Source of the DNA: Rachicladosporium sp. CCFEE 5018 | Taxonomy: Eukaryota > Ascomycota > Dothideomycetes > Cladosporiales > Cladosporiaceae | Direction of reading: 5' to 3' | NCBI GenBank assembly: GCA_002077045.2 | Contig: KZ111154.1 | Coordinates: 62,001-126,000 of the forward strand | DNA: 64,000 nucleotides | Shown: positions 32,782-42,860 of the stretch, one piece after another | Numbering within the stretch: position 1 is the first letter of the stretch | Layout of the letters: the number at the start of each line of letters is the position of its first letter | Made by a program: the position numbers and the translations under genes | The notes under the pieces: model-generated | Told to the model about the DNA's origin: nothing | The model's input: the letters and a program-made list of their open reading frames with translations, nothing else | Database searches by the model: none

Positions 32782-34221
32782 GTCACTCTTTCGATCGCCG
32801 CTTGCAGACTGAACCCTTGGTCCATCCTCCGTGAGATCGCCACAGCCTCTTCTAGAGTGTATCCAGACCCCATAAGCCGCGTAACCATGAACACCGAGCC
32901 ATGCGAAAAGCCCTGATCTCGAAGCTTAGCAAGCTCGAGGATCAAGCTCGTCTTCATGGTCCCTATCTGGAGCAGATGAACGAACGATTCTGCCACCTCA
33001 CGGCTATGGCCGGCAGCCATCAAACGCGCCATGGGAATTGCATGTCTAGCCTCGTGTCCAGCATCCTCGAACTTTGCCGCTTGAATCGCAATTGCTTCCG
33101 TATGGCCCTCATCTACGAGATCCGAAGTTCGTATGGCCACTGTCTGACTTAATCCGGACCTTCTCAACCGCGCGACTCTTTGTAATCCGATTGCCTCAGT
33201 CGGAGTGTAACCCTCAGCTACTAAGTCTGCCACAGACCCTACATCGACCATCGGGACGCCGAAACTGCGCATCAGCAGCGCTAACAGGCTCCTGCGCTCT
33301 GACGAAGCTGGCGCGGCCCCGGGTGACTCCTCGTCTTTAGCGGACAACGACCGTGAGAGACGCGGCACAGAGATCTCTGATCCCAGTGCTAATGAACGTC
33401 CCTCGTCCATCTGCTGAGACTGTACGAGTATGGCGGCGTGCAGCCGAGGCGATCCTTGCGTTATGCTTGGCGACTGATTGCTTTCAACAGATGGCGACTG
33501 TGAGGCAGGCGACACACATTCCACCGATTCTGATGCCGGGGCGGCCCCACTGCGGGTGGCCAGCCCACTGACAACGGCAGCTTGGAGCACAGCTGAAAGG
33601 GCAGTCGTCATGAGGCCGCTTCCGTGCGTAGAAGCCTGCGGTATGTCGCTGCGATTCCTCCATCACCGATTCATTGGGAGGCTCTGTCGACGAGTCCCGC
33701 GAATGACTGTCGAACGTCTGGTCGAGGCTTCTTGTTCTGGCCGTCGCAACCCTTGAATCGACCTGGATAGTGTTCATATCATTGCCCGTCGGGGCTACAC
33801 GTTTCAGCATCGCAATCAATTCTTCGTCCGAAGACTCCACCTCAGGCAGGTCCTCTTGGTCCTCGACTTCGGAACTGTAGCGCCCAGTAAGAACAGGCGG
33901 AGCAGACTGTGCACGCTTGATAGGCGAGGGCGGCAACGGACATGAGGGACCAGATGGACCTGGTGTCACCGAAAACCTGCCCCGGTGGTGGTGATCTGCG
34001 GCAGTGTTGTGTTAGCAATGACAGCAATACGATTCAGATGGGTGGTGTCACGTACGGTGAACTTGGACATCATAGCGAATGTTATAGACCGTGCTCACTT
34101 GGCCGTACGAGTTGGTCTCGTTCGCGCTATATTGCTGCCGGTTCTTGGGGCCTATGTGGACGCTTGCGTGCGCAGAAGCGTCCAGCTCACGGACAGTGAT
34201 GCTGCCAGCCTGACGAGACAT
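32769..34221 (-). CDS. tandem family copy P5 with expanded 16-residue repeats
   Basis: Exon 1 34056-34221 (166 nt; six codons longer than in P1 and P3), intron 33996-34055, exon 2 from 33995. The module reads SITVRELDASAHASVHIG with VSTVYNIR after it. The linker (PSGPSCPLPPSPIKRAQSAP) is open to about 33665. There the coding frame shifts by one and continues to a double stop at 32769. Either a short intron (candidate GTGATG...GCAG, 31 nt, unusually short) or a frameshift explains this. The C-terminal part starts with LLALLMRSFGVPMVDVG, the family's FGHSMV motif in altered form, and then runs as a repeat array to the end. Total about 450 residues. No known homologue. Confidence 0.6.
32780..33230 (-). 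repeat. 16-residue (48-bp) helical protein repeat array in P5
   Basis: About eight units with the pattern L-x-x-x-G-[HYF]-[ST]-x-x-x-A-[IV], each 16 residues. Examples are DLVAEGYTPTEAIGLQ, DLVDEGHTEAIAIQAA, KFEDAGHEARHAIPMA, RLMGSGYTLEEAVAIS and RRMDQGFSLQAAIERV. One unit near the middle is degenerate. The single SGFxxIDARAI element at the end of the other family members matches one unit, so the array looks like an expansion of it. Helix-Gly turn-helix character is predicted from the pattern only. Confidence 0.75.
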
Positions 34222-34883
34222 CGCCAGCGGTCGACACTGTGCCTGTTTTCCCTGTAGGAAGGAAGCTGCAGCATCTCAAACGACGCGGATGCTCCTGGTA
34301 TTGCCACAGCGCTCAGTGGCCGCGCTGCAGCGACTTCACAATCAAATCGTTTTCATAGCGCCAGAATGATCGAAAGTGAGAAAAGTTCAAAGTGCTTACC
34401 GCGTCAACTCGTTGCAGGACTTCAGGGCTCATCACGCTGGCCCGCAGCCACCCACACGCGGCGAAGCAGGCTATCGAGTGATTGGTGGTGTCGGCGCCTG
34501 AGCATGCAGCGTGGAGTTGGGCGACATCGCGCACGAACCAGTGAGGCGTCCGTGCGCCATGAAGACAGAGTCGAATCTGACCAAACTCGCTTCCACATCG
34601 TCGGCGGAGGCATGTTTCCAGGCATCACTACAATGGCCGTAGAGAAATTGGCATATTACGACTGCGAAGTACTATCTTGAAACCCTACGACACGGCACCA
34701 CGATAAGAAAGGCGTAATTCTGCTCTCCAACCATTGCACTGCCCCAAGCTTTACTCTCACTCCTCAACATTAGTGACCTCCTCCCCAGCCTGCATACGCC
34801 TGGAGCTGCTGTCGACCCGACGGTTCGAGATGCACACGCTTTGGCTCGACGCTCGGCTGCAGGAGAGCTCTCGGCGTTGGAGC
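34222..34883. other. spacer between family copies P5 and P6
   Basis: Short frames on both strands; a segment near 34400-34560 (minus) shows HSIACFAACGW, faintly like the family domain, but too weak to call. Confidence 0.4.
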
Positions 34884-35571
34884 TTAAAATGCCTGCGGTA
34901 GGTTGACCGGCGCGATCAACAGGGCGTGCTTTTCATCGATCGTCACTTCTCCCGATGACGCTTGCCATGCCTTGTCGAAAGGTATGTTGTGCCTAAGCAT
35001 ATATGCAAAGACCCTTGCCCGAGGGAGATTTCTCGCACACAGCGCTGTGGTCCACTCGTCGGCTTGATCTGCTGGTATGTTGTTGTTGATGCAGGCCTGA
35101 TAGATTGATGTTACCACACCGATGTCAGAAGCGACTGCTTGCTCATGCGCAGAAGTCTGGCCCACCATCATCGATCTTGCGACTGGTGACACAATTGGCT
35201 CTTCTTTGGGATCCTTTTCTTACTCCTCATCACTTCCATGGTCGTCTTCGGCTATCGCATCGTTGAGATCTTGATCACCAATGGCTGCTCGAGAGGGCTT
35301 GTAAGACACTAGCGCCTTTGCCCCAGCGCTCGGATACTGGCGATTGTCGTGATAGTGATCGTTATACTGGTTGTCTGGCGACTTTTGAGCCCCTGCAGAT
35401 ATAGCAAGTACAAAGGGGTTCTCGATCGACCTACAGTTGGTGTGCACATGAGTCACCTTTGTCTGGTCGATGCAGCTCGTGGTTCGATTCGAGTTGAACA
35501 CCATCCTCACTCGTTTCAGCAATGTGCATTCGCCGCAACTGACTCCACACAATAACAGATGGCATAGACAT
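34884..35571 (-). pseudogene. tandem family copy P6, diverged and disrupted
   Basis: A possible start (ATG 35571, MSMPSV) leads into a first exon ending at a GTAGGT donor (35434), 137 nt instead of 148, so a frame change inside it is needed. After the intron comes DNQYNDHYHDNRQYPS, matching the DHYY joint of P1 and P7. The frame then runs to DHGSDEE, a TAA stop (35220-35222), and on in the same frame through EKDPKEEPIVSPVARS to a domain with CINNNIPADQADEW and RHNIPFDKAWQAS. Those are reminiscent of the 16-residue units of P5. The acidic stretch running smoothly across the stop suggests a recent nonsense mutation. Membership rests on the joint, position and repeat pattern; moderate to low certainty. 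Confidence 0.45.
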
Positions 35572-36110
35572 ACTTATAACTGGGAACACAGTTCAGAGAG
35601 GTACGAATGCCTTAGGCATTTGCTGTAGGCGATGTAAGGGCAGCCAATCAGACCGTGCATGAGTTTGGGCATGGGTGCAGGGCGGGAGTCTCGCGGGCAT
35701 GGGCGGCCTCACGTTCGCATATAGTGACAGTCCCCGGTGGTGTCGCATTGCATATTCGGACATAATCGCATTGCAGACGCCATGCGCTTTTGATATGACT
35801 GCACTGGACCTATCGCCGTGACAGGTGGCCTCATTTTTTAAGACCTTCTGTGGCATCGCACCACGCAATATAGAGACCGTGGGAGGCCTGGATGTCCAAG
35901 GGTGTGCGTAGTGGCTTGCATGCGGTATGCCCAAGGCTGGGCTCGGATCCCCAATGTCAGCCTCATCTTGACTCTGCTACGACGTAGCTGATTTGCCTTG
36001 TAACTCGTGCAGTGGTTCATAGGACCCGTCGCTAGTGTAGCCTGCGTATGATGTGTCGCTAACCGTGATTGGTGCGAGGGCTCATAGAATCTTTGGCCAA
36101 GCATCTTCTC
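35572..36110. other. spacer between family copies P6 and P7
   Basis: No gene recognised. Confidence 0.5.
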
Positions 36111-37289
36111 TCACCCTCTCCTTGACGAGTCGCCCAAATTGAAGCAAAATCGAATGGTGAACGGTGCCGCCAGCCTATCTGCAGCAGATGCTATCTTGGA
36201 AGCATCGTCGCTGCCAAACCCACTGGACCTCAAGGCTTCGTAAAGATCGTGCGGGCGTCGACGACAGTCCAGAATCGTACTCACGTCTTTGCCGGTATAA
36301 TACGTGTGCGAACTTGAGATTCCACCGGTCTCTAAGTGAGCCAAAGTGCGCTTCACATCTCTTCGTGTCCAAGACACGGCATCGATTTGTAGGCCGGGCT
36401 TCGTCTTTGTTGAAAAATCAAGTTGTTGCAATCGCGCGCCCTGATGGTTCCTGGTTTGGTCGGGTGAGAGGGGATGACTCTTCTCTGTGCGACGCGACGA
36501 CGAATATGGAAGAACATTCGAAGTACTCTGATCAGTATATGCTGCGGCTAAGTTCTGATGCTGAAACAATGGAGACGATTCTGTATATTCCGAAGCCCGC
36601 GATGCTGACCCTGGGAGCCTTGGTGGTGGACCTCGATCAGGGCGAGAATCTTCTTGCGATGCAACAATTTGCCAGAACGGTGACAACCGCGGACTTTGCG
36701 AAGTAGAGTTGCGTTCAGCGCGCATTGCGCCTTCGACTTCTCCCGGACTTCTCCTACGTGGTCCAGCTTCCGTAGGCTGCGTGAAGTGTGCTATTGTAGG
36801 GCCCATCGTCGCACGAGCGTGCACGGCGCTTGATGGGGCGCACTTCCTGCGGGTACGGCAGCGTTCATAGCAACCGCCTCTGAAGTTACAGCTCCCAGTT
36901 CCTCTACGGAATCCGAGCTTCCCGAGGACAGGTCCTGTACAAGACCTTCGCCTGTAGCCTGAGGCGGTACATATCCTCGAGTCTCGACATTCGATGTCTC
37001 CCGAAAGACTTTAGACGAGCTGTCAAGCGAGTCACTTGGACGTGGCCCATAATAGTGATCTGAGTGCCATCAGATCAGCTCATGCACCATGTATGACAGC
37101 TGGTAGCCTATACTCTAGAATGGCAATGGACGTACTGTTGACTTGATAGAAGTTGGTAATGTTGCCATTCACGTCTGTCTCAACGACCTGATGATGGCTG
37201 CTGTGTTCGTGCGAATCTCCCACGTGGACCGTCGTTTGATCAGAGGCCTCGAGGACTCCGACATTGATGCCAGGTCTTTCTCGAGACAT
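36111..37289 (-). CDS. tandem family copy P7, intact
   Basis: Three exons: 37136-37289 (154 nt), 36857-37059 and 36111-36776. Introns are 76 and 80 nt. 340 aa. The second intron sits at the same place and phase as in P1, with a similar GTACC donor. The module reads PGINVGVLEASDQTTVHVGD, then a His/Ser run and NITNFYQVN. The joint is NHYYGPRPSDS. After a disordered linker, the C-terminal domain is the most diverged of the intact copies: RTLAHLETGGISSSHTYYTG and LRSSGFGSDDASKIASAADR. It is the upstream end of the array. A model made only from the long exon 3 frame would miss the module and joint. Confidence 0.7.
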
Positions 37290-37665
37290 GACTCTCAAGC
37301 CTCGACCCACTGGACACTCTCGCGCCGCGATCAGCGTCGAGGATCTGCTTGGACATCGAGTCACAGGTCCGGTGCCCGGTGATTGCCCTCACATCACAAG
37401 CAGCGCATTGATGCGGACAGTCTGTTGAGTACAAGTGCGCTGGCGGCTTGCCTTCTTGAAGCAGATGCTCCAAGGATGCACAATTCTAGGTAGTCTGTGT
37501 CGCGACCTACCCATGAGACTTATTACACAACGTTCTCCGAGCAACGCCAAGCCCAGCGACTGCTTTTTGTCACGGTTCACATATATAGACACGGCATTGT
37601 TGATTCAGTGATCGTGCAAATCAGTCCTTGTAGCATGCAAAGCTAAGGATGAGAGGACTGGGAAG
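37290..37665. other. intergenic, end of the tandem array
   Basis: Divergent spacer between P7 (minus) and the Nudix gene (plus). Nothing else recognised. Confidence 0.5.
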
Positions 37666-38683
37666 ATGGCACATTCCCAGACTGAGCACAAGGATCGCAG
37701 AGCGACCTTCCTCTCGCTGGTAGCGGCCGCCGACAAGTGAGTCCAAAACATGACCGCGCGAGTGCGGTGTGACGAGACCAACCCGAGATAGCTTTCCGTT
37801 CGGTCCAGTGGAGGACAGATACTATCAACTCTACCTGCCCGGCGATGATCAGCCTCATGGCTACATGCTGCCCGAAGTCGTGGCCCGCATGCCATCCATC
37901 GCAGCAATCGAGGTGGAACACAAAGTACCTCGCCGCGTGAACGTACTCGATAAGAGCCATGGCACAGATACACCAGGAGCCGTCAACGCTGCATTCCAAG
38001 AACTAGTCGACATATGTATCGAGCGGAAGACCTTCCGGGCACTAGCAGGCATGCGCAGCGAGCCCTTCGCAATCCCCAGTACACGCTATGAGAGGCCGGT
38101 GCAGGTCGAGCGCTTTGCGGCGCAGCTCTTTGGTATCACACATAGAGGTGCTCATATCGTAGCCTACACCTTCCGTGACAGCGAGATGTACGTCTGGATC
38201 CCTCGCCGAGCAGCACACCTCTTCACGTATCCTGGCATGCTAGACACAACTGTCGCAGGTGGTGTCAAAGCTGGCGCGTCACCGCTACAGACGATCATTG
38301 AAGAAGCTCGCGAAGAGGCTTCATTGGCAGAAGACGTTGTTCGTCGCCTAGCACGCTGCAGAGGGACGATCACTCACATGAGCATGAGTGGCGAAGAGTC
38401 GCCAGCTGAGAAGGGCTTGGTCTGTCCAGACTATACCTTCGTCTACGACATGGAGCTACCGCCTGATGTCGTGCCTCGACCGAACGACGACGAAGTTGCG
38501 GGCTTCACTACGATGACTGCGGAAGATCTGAAGGCGGCAATGCTGCGAGAAGAATTCAAAGACGACTCTGCTGTTGTACTCGTTGACTTTCTCATACGAC
38601 ATGGCGTTATCACGCCAGAAAATGAACCCGACTTCGTCGAGATCACTATGCGACTACACCGAAAGTTGCCATTCAGGACTTGA
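37666..38683 (+). CDS. Nudix hydrolase with DUF4743-type N-terminus
   Basis: Two exons, 37666-37736 and 37792-38683. Intron 37737-37791 is 55 nt. 320 aa. The splice restores the family start (SLVAAADNFPFGPVEDRYY). The N-terminal half is the DUF4743/thiamine-pyrophosphokinase-associated domain (LPEVVARMP, FAAQLFGITHRGAHIVAYT). The Nudix fold follows, with YVWIPRRAAHLFTYPGMLD and a Nudix box at about residues 195-225. The box reads GGVKAGASPLQT and IIEEAREEASL. The metal-binding Glu pair is present, but the canonical Glu seven places into the box is Ala and the Arg of REUXEE is Glu, so it is a degenerate box. Relatives (yeast YJR142W, Tnr3 N-half) act on oxidised thiamine diphosphates; substrate here is inferred. 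Confidence 0.85.
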
Positions 38684-38940
38684 CTGATGGGCATTGCCAC
38701 TATTTTGGGGAATGTGCATATCTGCGTTGTCTTCCACAATGTCATTGAAGGTAAGTGCAGGTTCCCATTCACTTCACAGAGCGGGATGTCCCGCCACGAG
38801 ACTTTACTATACCCTCGATTCTCTCACCAGATCCGTGCCTAAAGTACCCAACACACTCGCATAGTCACCGCTCACTGAAGTGCAACATCAACACCGCGAA
38901 GCTTCATCGCATCTCCATTTGCTTCAGTGCCGCACAAAGT

Positions 38941-39588
38941 ATGCCGTCACGTGACAATTCTTCGAGCGCAAGCATGGCCATGAGTACTCGAGATCGCGCG
39001 TACTACGCACACACCGCAACCAATGACTACTTCGGATTCGTGCCTCGCGCCCGCTCCTCCCGGAGCTCGCACTCGGACTACCCGCCCACACTACCTCCAC
39101 CATACGACGAGATCTCCCGCAGACGGACTAGCGCTCGCACGTCCTCAAATTACAGCACAGCACGACTCGAGACTTCGTTCTCTCGACTCCGCGGCCCTCT
39201 TCCGTCCACGGAACGCCGCAGTACGCGTACACCTTCTCTGTCTGGTACGTCTACATCTCATTCGGAGCCTTCGGGTCGACTCTCATCTGCAGCTCGCAAC
39301 TTCAATACCCGTAGCGATTGATACTGGCTACGCGAGCCACAACTTTACGCAGCGCACGATCCTCACATTGAATATGCTGCACACGCCACAGAGGTCAGCC
39401 TACGTAACGGCGAGACTGTAGCCATGCGCGAGGTCGCGCCTACAGGCCGACAGCTGCAATTCGACAGCGACCAGAATCAGAGACTTGCGCACGGGTCGTT
39501 CGCTTCGACGGTGCCTTATCGTTTGCCTGCGAGGGATCGATCGCGCAAGATGGAGACACATGGAAGGTACCGTATCGTGTACCCATGA
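38941..39588 (+). CDS. hypothetical Ser/Arg-rich protein, 201 aa
   Basis: Model: exons 38941-39310 and 39353-39588 joined by a 42-nt intron (GTAGCG...GCAG). Without the intron the same frame has one TGA at 39319-39321 and then stays open to the same stop, which suggests the region codes. Residues show a Tyr/Pro motif (PPTLPPPYDEISRR; a PPxY motif that WW-domain ubiquitin ligases bind), Ser/Thr/Arg-rich disorder and a more ordered end (IEYAAHATEVSLRNGETVA). No domain recognised. An intron of 42 nt is short, but another of the same length occurs in the gene at 41554-42860. Confidence 0.45.
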
Positions 39589-40176
39589 AGATCCTCGCTT
39601 GGTGCTACTTCGAGACTCTTAAGCTATTCTCGTGGATTTCCAACAGCGGCTCAGGCTTCGCTGTTCTGCTCCGCAATGATTCAGGCGAAGTAAAGGCCAA
39701 AGGAGGCGCACGGCTTGCACGTCTGTAATAGAGGCAAGACTCAACAAAGTATCGAGCACAGCGCGGCTGAAGAGGGAGAGCGGATGTGATTCACTCCTTG
39801 ACTAGGATCAGGGTCAAAGTTATCGGACGAAGCGGATGGCGCCATGAATACCATGACCGCGTCGTGTTGAACAGTAGACATGTACATGTATAGTCATACC
39901 TCATACCGTAGCTCGTCCCACTTCGTTCCTACCACCCTCGCCCTGTCCGCGATATGTCCACTTCTACCTTCGCAATGACTGCAACACGCTTGCCACCACA
40001 GCTCTATCAAGCTTCGGAAATACAGGTAACTTCCGATGCTTCATTTTCATGGGCTTGAACCGCCACTCAGACACTCTTCGCCTTCGTTCGTGAGCCAATT
40101 GGACATCAGATGTCTCGCGGAGTCTCTTCTCAGCGGCCTCGAGGGCTGCTTGTCTCACAGCTGCAACTGCAAGGTT
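39589..40176. other. intergenic with one open minus frame
   Basis: A 64-codon minus frame at 39964-40158 has an amphipathic look (RQAALEAAEKRLRET), directly beyond the glutaredoxin stop. It could be an alternative 3' exon or a fragment; there is no further support. Confidence 0.4.
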
Positions 40177-41138
40177 CTATGCTGCAGCTACTTGAGCTTC
40201 GGGAGCAGCAGGACCACCGGTGTTGCGTTGTGAGCTGACCATGTAGTCTTTCAAAAAGTCGTCATCATTCTCAAATTCCTCCTTGAGCTGTGAAACGGGT
40301 CAGCAGATGCTATGCGGCGAAAGGTAGCAGCACAACATACAATATCCAGCCCCCCAACCAACTCCCCACCGACATACACCTGCGGGAACGTAGGCCACTC
40401 TGAAAACTCCTTAAGCCCCTGCCTCACCTCATCATCGGCCAGAATGTTGAAGAACCCATACCGCACGCCCTTCTCCCGCAGTAAACTGACAGTCTGCCTG
40501 CTGAAACCACATTGAGGCGCCGAGGGTGTACCTTTCATGAACAGCATCACCGGCGCAGCCTTCACCAACTCTGCTAACCGGGTGTTAAGCTCATCCTTCG
40601 ACTCCCCATTCGTCTCGCCGCTACTATACTGCGGCGCAGTCTTCGGATCCTCAGCCCCAGGCGCATACTTCGCCAACCCATTCGCCCCGCCATTCTGCAG
40701 CGGCTCCGCGTCCCCTGCACTCTCACTAGGCGCAGCCTTCGTAACCTTCTGCTGCGGCGGCAATTTCTCCCCACTCTTCGCCTTCCCAGCATGCGTCTCA
40801 ACCGCACTCCTGACCTTTCCCGCGTCAGTCCCCGTAATACTCTCCACGACTTTCCCATCTTTCTGCAACACCACGAGCGGGACTTGCGTAACATCGTACG
40901 TCTCGCTTACTTCGCTGACTTCTTCCGCGTCGAGACTGAGGAAGACTGTCCGTGGTGGAGAAGAGGCGGGGTATGTGGAGGCGAGGGTGGAGAGGATTGT
41001 GGACATTTGTTTGCAGGGCTCTGCCCAGGGGGCGTGGAAGTATATGACTGCGAGGCATTGCGCGGGGAGGGAAGAGATCTGGGAGTTGAAGTCGGATTCG
41101 GAGGCGATGGGCTGGAGGGTGCAGGTATTTGAAGCCAT
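40177..41138 (-). CDS. monothiol glutaredoxin of the Grx3/Grx4 type
   Basis: Two exons, 40341-41138 and 40177-40287. Intron 40288-40340 is 53 nt. 302 aa. The N-terminal thioredoxin-like domain has the WAEPCKQM active-site remnant (residues about 37-44). An Ala/Pro/Lys-rich linker follows, then a glutaredoxin domain with the CGFS iron-sulfur-binding site (APQCGFSRQTV), the WPTFPQVYV cis-Pro loop and GGLDI. The second exon completes the last helix (LKEEFENDDDFLKDYM). Such proteins bind a glutathione-ligated [2Fe-2S] cluster in cytosol and nucleus and signal iron status to regulators such as HapX/SreA. The unspliced frame would replace the true C-terminus with a spurious tail. Confidence 0.93.
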
Positions 41139-41553
41139 GGTGGTGATATTGCAATATAAACTGGCTGCGATCGAAGCTGTGGTGGAATGATCGTGGTAAG
41201 TTGAGGTACTTTTGGATGTTAGTAATCGGCCTCGGACGCTTATCAGATTTTAGTTTTGTCAACGGTCGAAGTCGTGATGGCGTCAGTCGCGACCGGGGGA
41301 CTCGGAAAGCCTCCCCGCGGAGATCTTCCTTGACGTTCGCTGAAAGCGATGGCGACGATGAGCTGATCGAATCATCCACTGTTCTACATGACTCAGATAT
41401 TCAGATGTGATGCAAGGATGTTCTCGAAACTCCCTGCAGATGCACCTCGTCCTGCCCCATCCCTTCCCATTACCGCCAGATACACATACATTTCGTGGTA
41501 TATCGCACATATCTCTGCCATCGCGTCCCTCATATATCATATCCGCATTCCCA
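41139..41553. other. intergenic, no gene seen
   Basis: Glutaredoxin promoter side (41139-41300) and the downstream region of the next minus-strand gene. No feature recognised. Confidence 0.5.
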
Positions 41554-42860
41554 TCAAAGCACAAGTATAACAGCGATAGCGAGACCGCCCAAGCTCCAAG
41601 CCGCAGTTGCAAGGCGCGACGCAGCTCCAGTGTAAGCCGGCAGATCAGCAGTAACCGTAGGCGCCGCGGTGAAGGTCATGAAAGACGTAATGTTCTCTGG
41701 CCGACGACCTGGCATCGTCATGCTGGGCGGGTACAGCACGGCACTGGTCGTCGCCGCCGATGCTGTGGTGTTGCCAGGAGACAGCATGGTGTAAGGGTTG
41801 ATCGTCAGAATGCCGTCCGTCAAAGTCGAGATGTTGGCTACAGCGGTCGTGGACGTGGTCGTGGCCGAGATGGTGGGTAATGTGAGGTAGTAGGTCGTGA
41901 TCTCGGAGCCGGACGAAGCTGCGGTGAGGGTGGGCAATGGCGAGGAGATTGTGATGGTGTGCGTCGTGAGGCTGGATGCGCTAGTGGGCACGTCCTTGAC
42001 GGAGGACGCGGTCGACGACAAGGTGATGGTGTGCGTGATCCCAGCAACCAGCGAAGCCGAGGAAGTCGTCACTGACGATGGGAGCGTAATCGTGTGTTTC
42101 GAGCGAGCAGACGAAGATGTAGTGTCGAGTGCAGAAGAGGTCGACTTGGCGTCTGGGACGATGTCGCTGGTGGATGTGCTTTGTCCGGCAGATTCAGCTC
42201 CTGGGGTGGAGTTGCCACAAGTCGACTCGATGTACGCGCGTGCAGCTGCATCAACTGTCAGCGATGGCTCGATCAGCACTATTCATGAGAACGTACCGTC
42301 AAGCTCGGAGCTGCAGGTGAGCCTCGCACTCCTGCCGCCACGGAAGATGCATTGTCCGCCATCGATGATGCCCAAGTCCGCACTGCTCGCCTCTATACCC
42401 AAACACTCTTCCTCGGAGTAAATGAGGACTCTGCAGCCGTTCGCAGCTTTGATGGCAGCTGAGGCGTGTGGGATAAAGGACTTGAAGCCGTACGGGCTGG
42501 TGGCGCAGCTCTGGTTGAGCGGCAAGGTAACGGAGTTGTCGGAGTCACCTGGAGTCTGTGTGACCTGAGTCAGCCGGAAGTCATCGCAGCAGAAAAGGAA
42601 ATGTAACGTACGAACGACTGCTCGCATGAGTACATGACCTTGGGCGTGTACGAGACGTCCAGATTGGCGATGAGGTTCTGGGTTGCCGGTGGGCTCGGGC
42701 ACTCTTTCAGGATGGAGGCCGTGAGCTCCGAGGGCGTTGGGGAAGAACAAAGCTCTACATGACTGTTGGTGAGACAAGCCTGCAAGCACCAAGGGACGAC
42801 AAGCTGGGATGTTGCGAGGTGGACAAGAGTGGCATGGGCGAGGAGACGAGCGATCGACAT
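41554..42860 (-). CDS. secreted Cys-rich and Thr-rich GPI-anchored surface protein
   Basis: Three exons: 42612-42860, 42297-42564 and 41554-42254. Introns are 47 and 42 nt. 405 aa. A signal peptide (ARLLAHATLVHLATSQLVVP) leads into an about 150-residue cysteine-containing region. It is followed by a Ser/Thr-rich domain with three imperfect repeats of a HTITL core (KHTITLPSS, THTITLSST, THTITISSP). The C-terminus is a hydrophobic GPI-type tail (LATAAWSLGGLAIAVILVL). The repeats look like O-glycosylated stalk units of fungal cell-wall proteins. No enzyme motif is present. The start of the cysteine region (VPWCLQACL) is loosely CFEM-like, but the eight-cysteine spacing is not convincingly met. 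Confidence 0.75.

Noticed and set aside
32305..35571. RIP as the single cause of all stops in the family
   Set aside because: The P4 stop replaces a Tyr/Cys position, which is not a CpA-to-TpA change from Gln; only P2 (and SDH1) fit cleanly.
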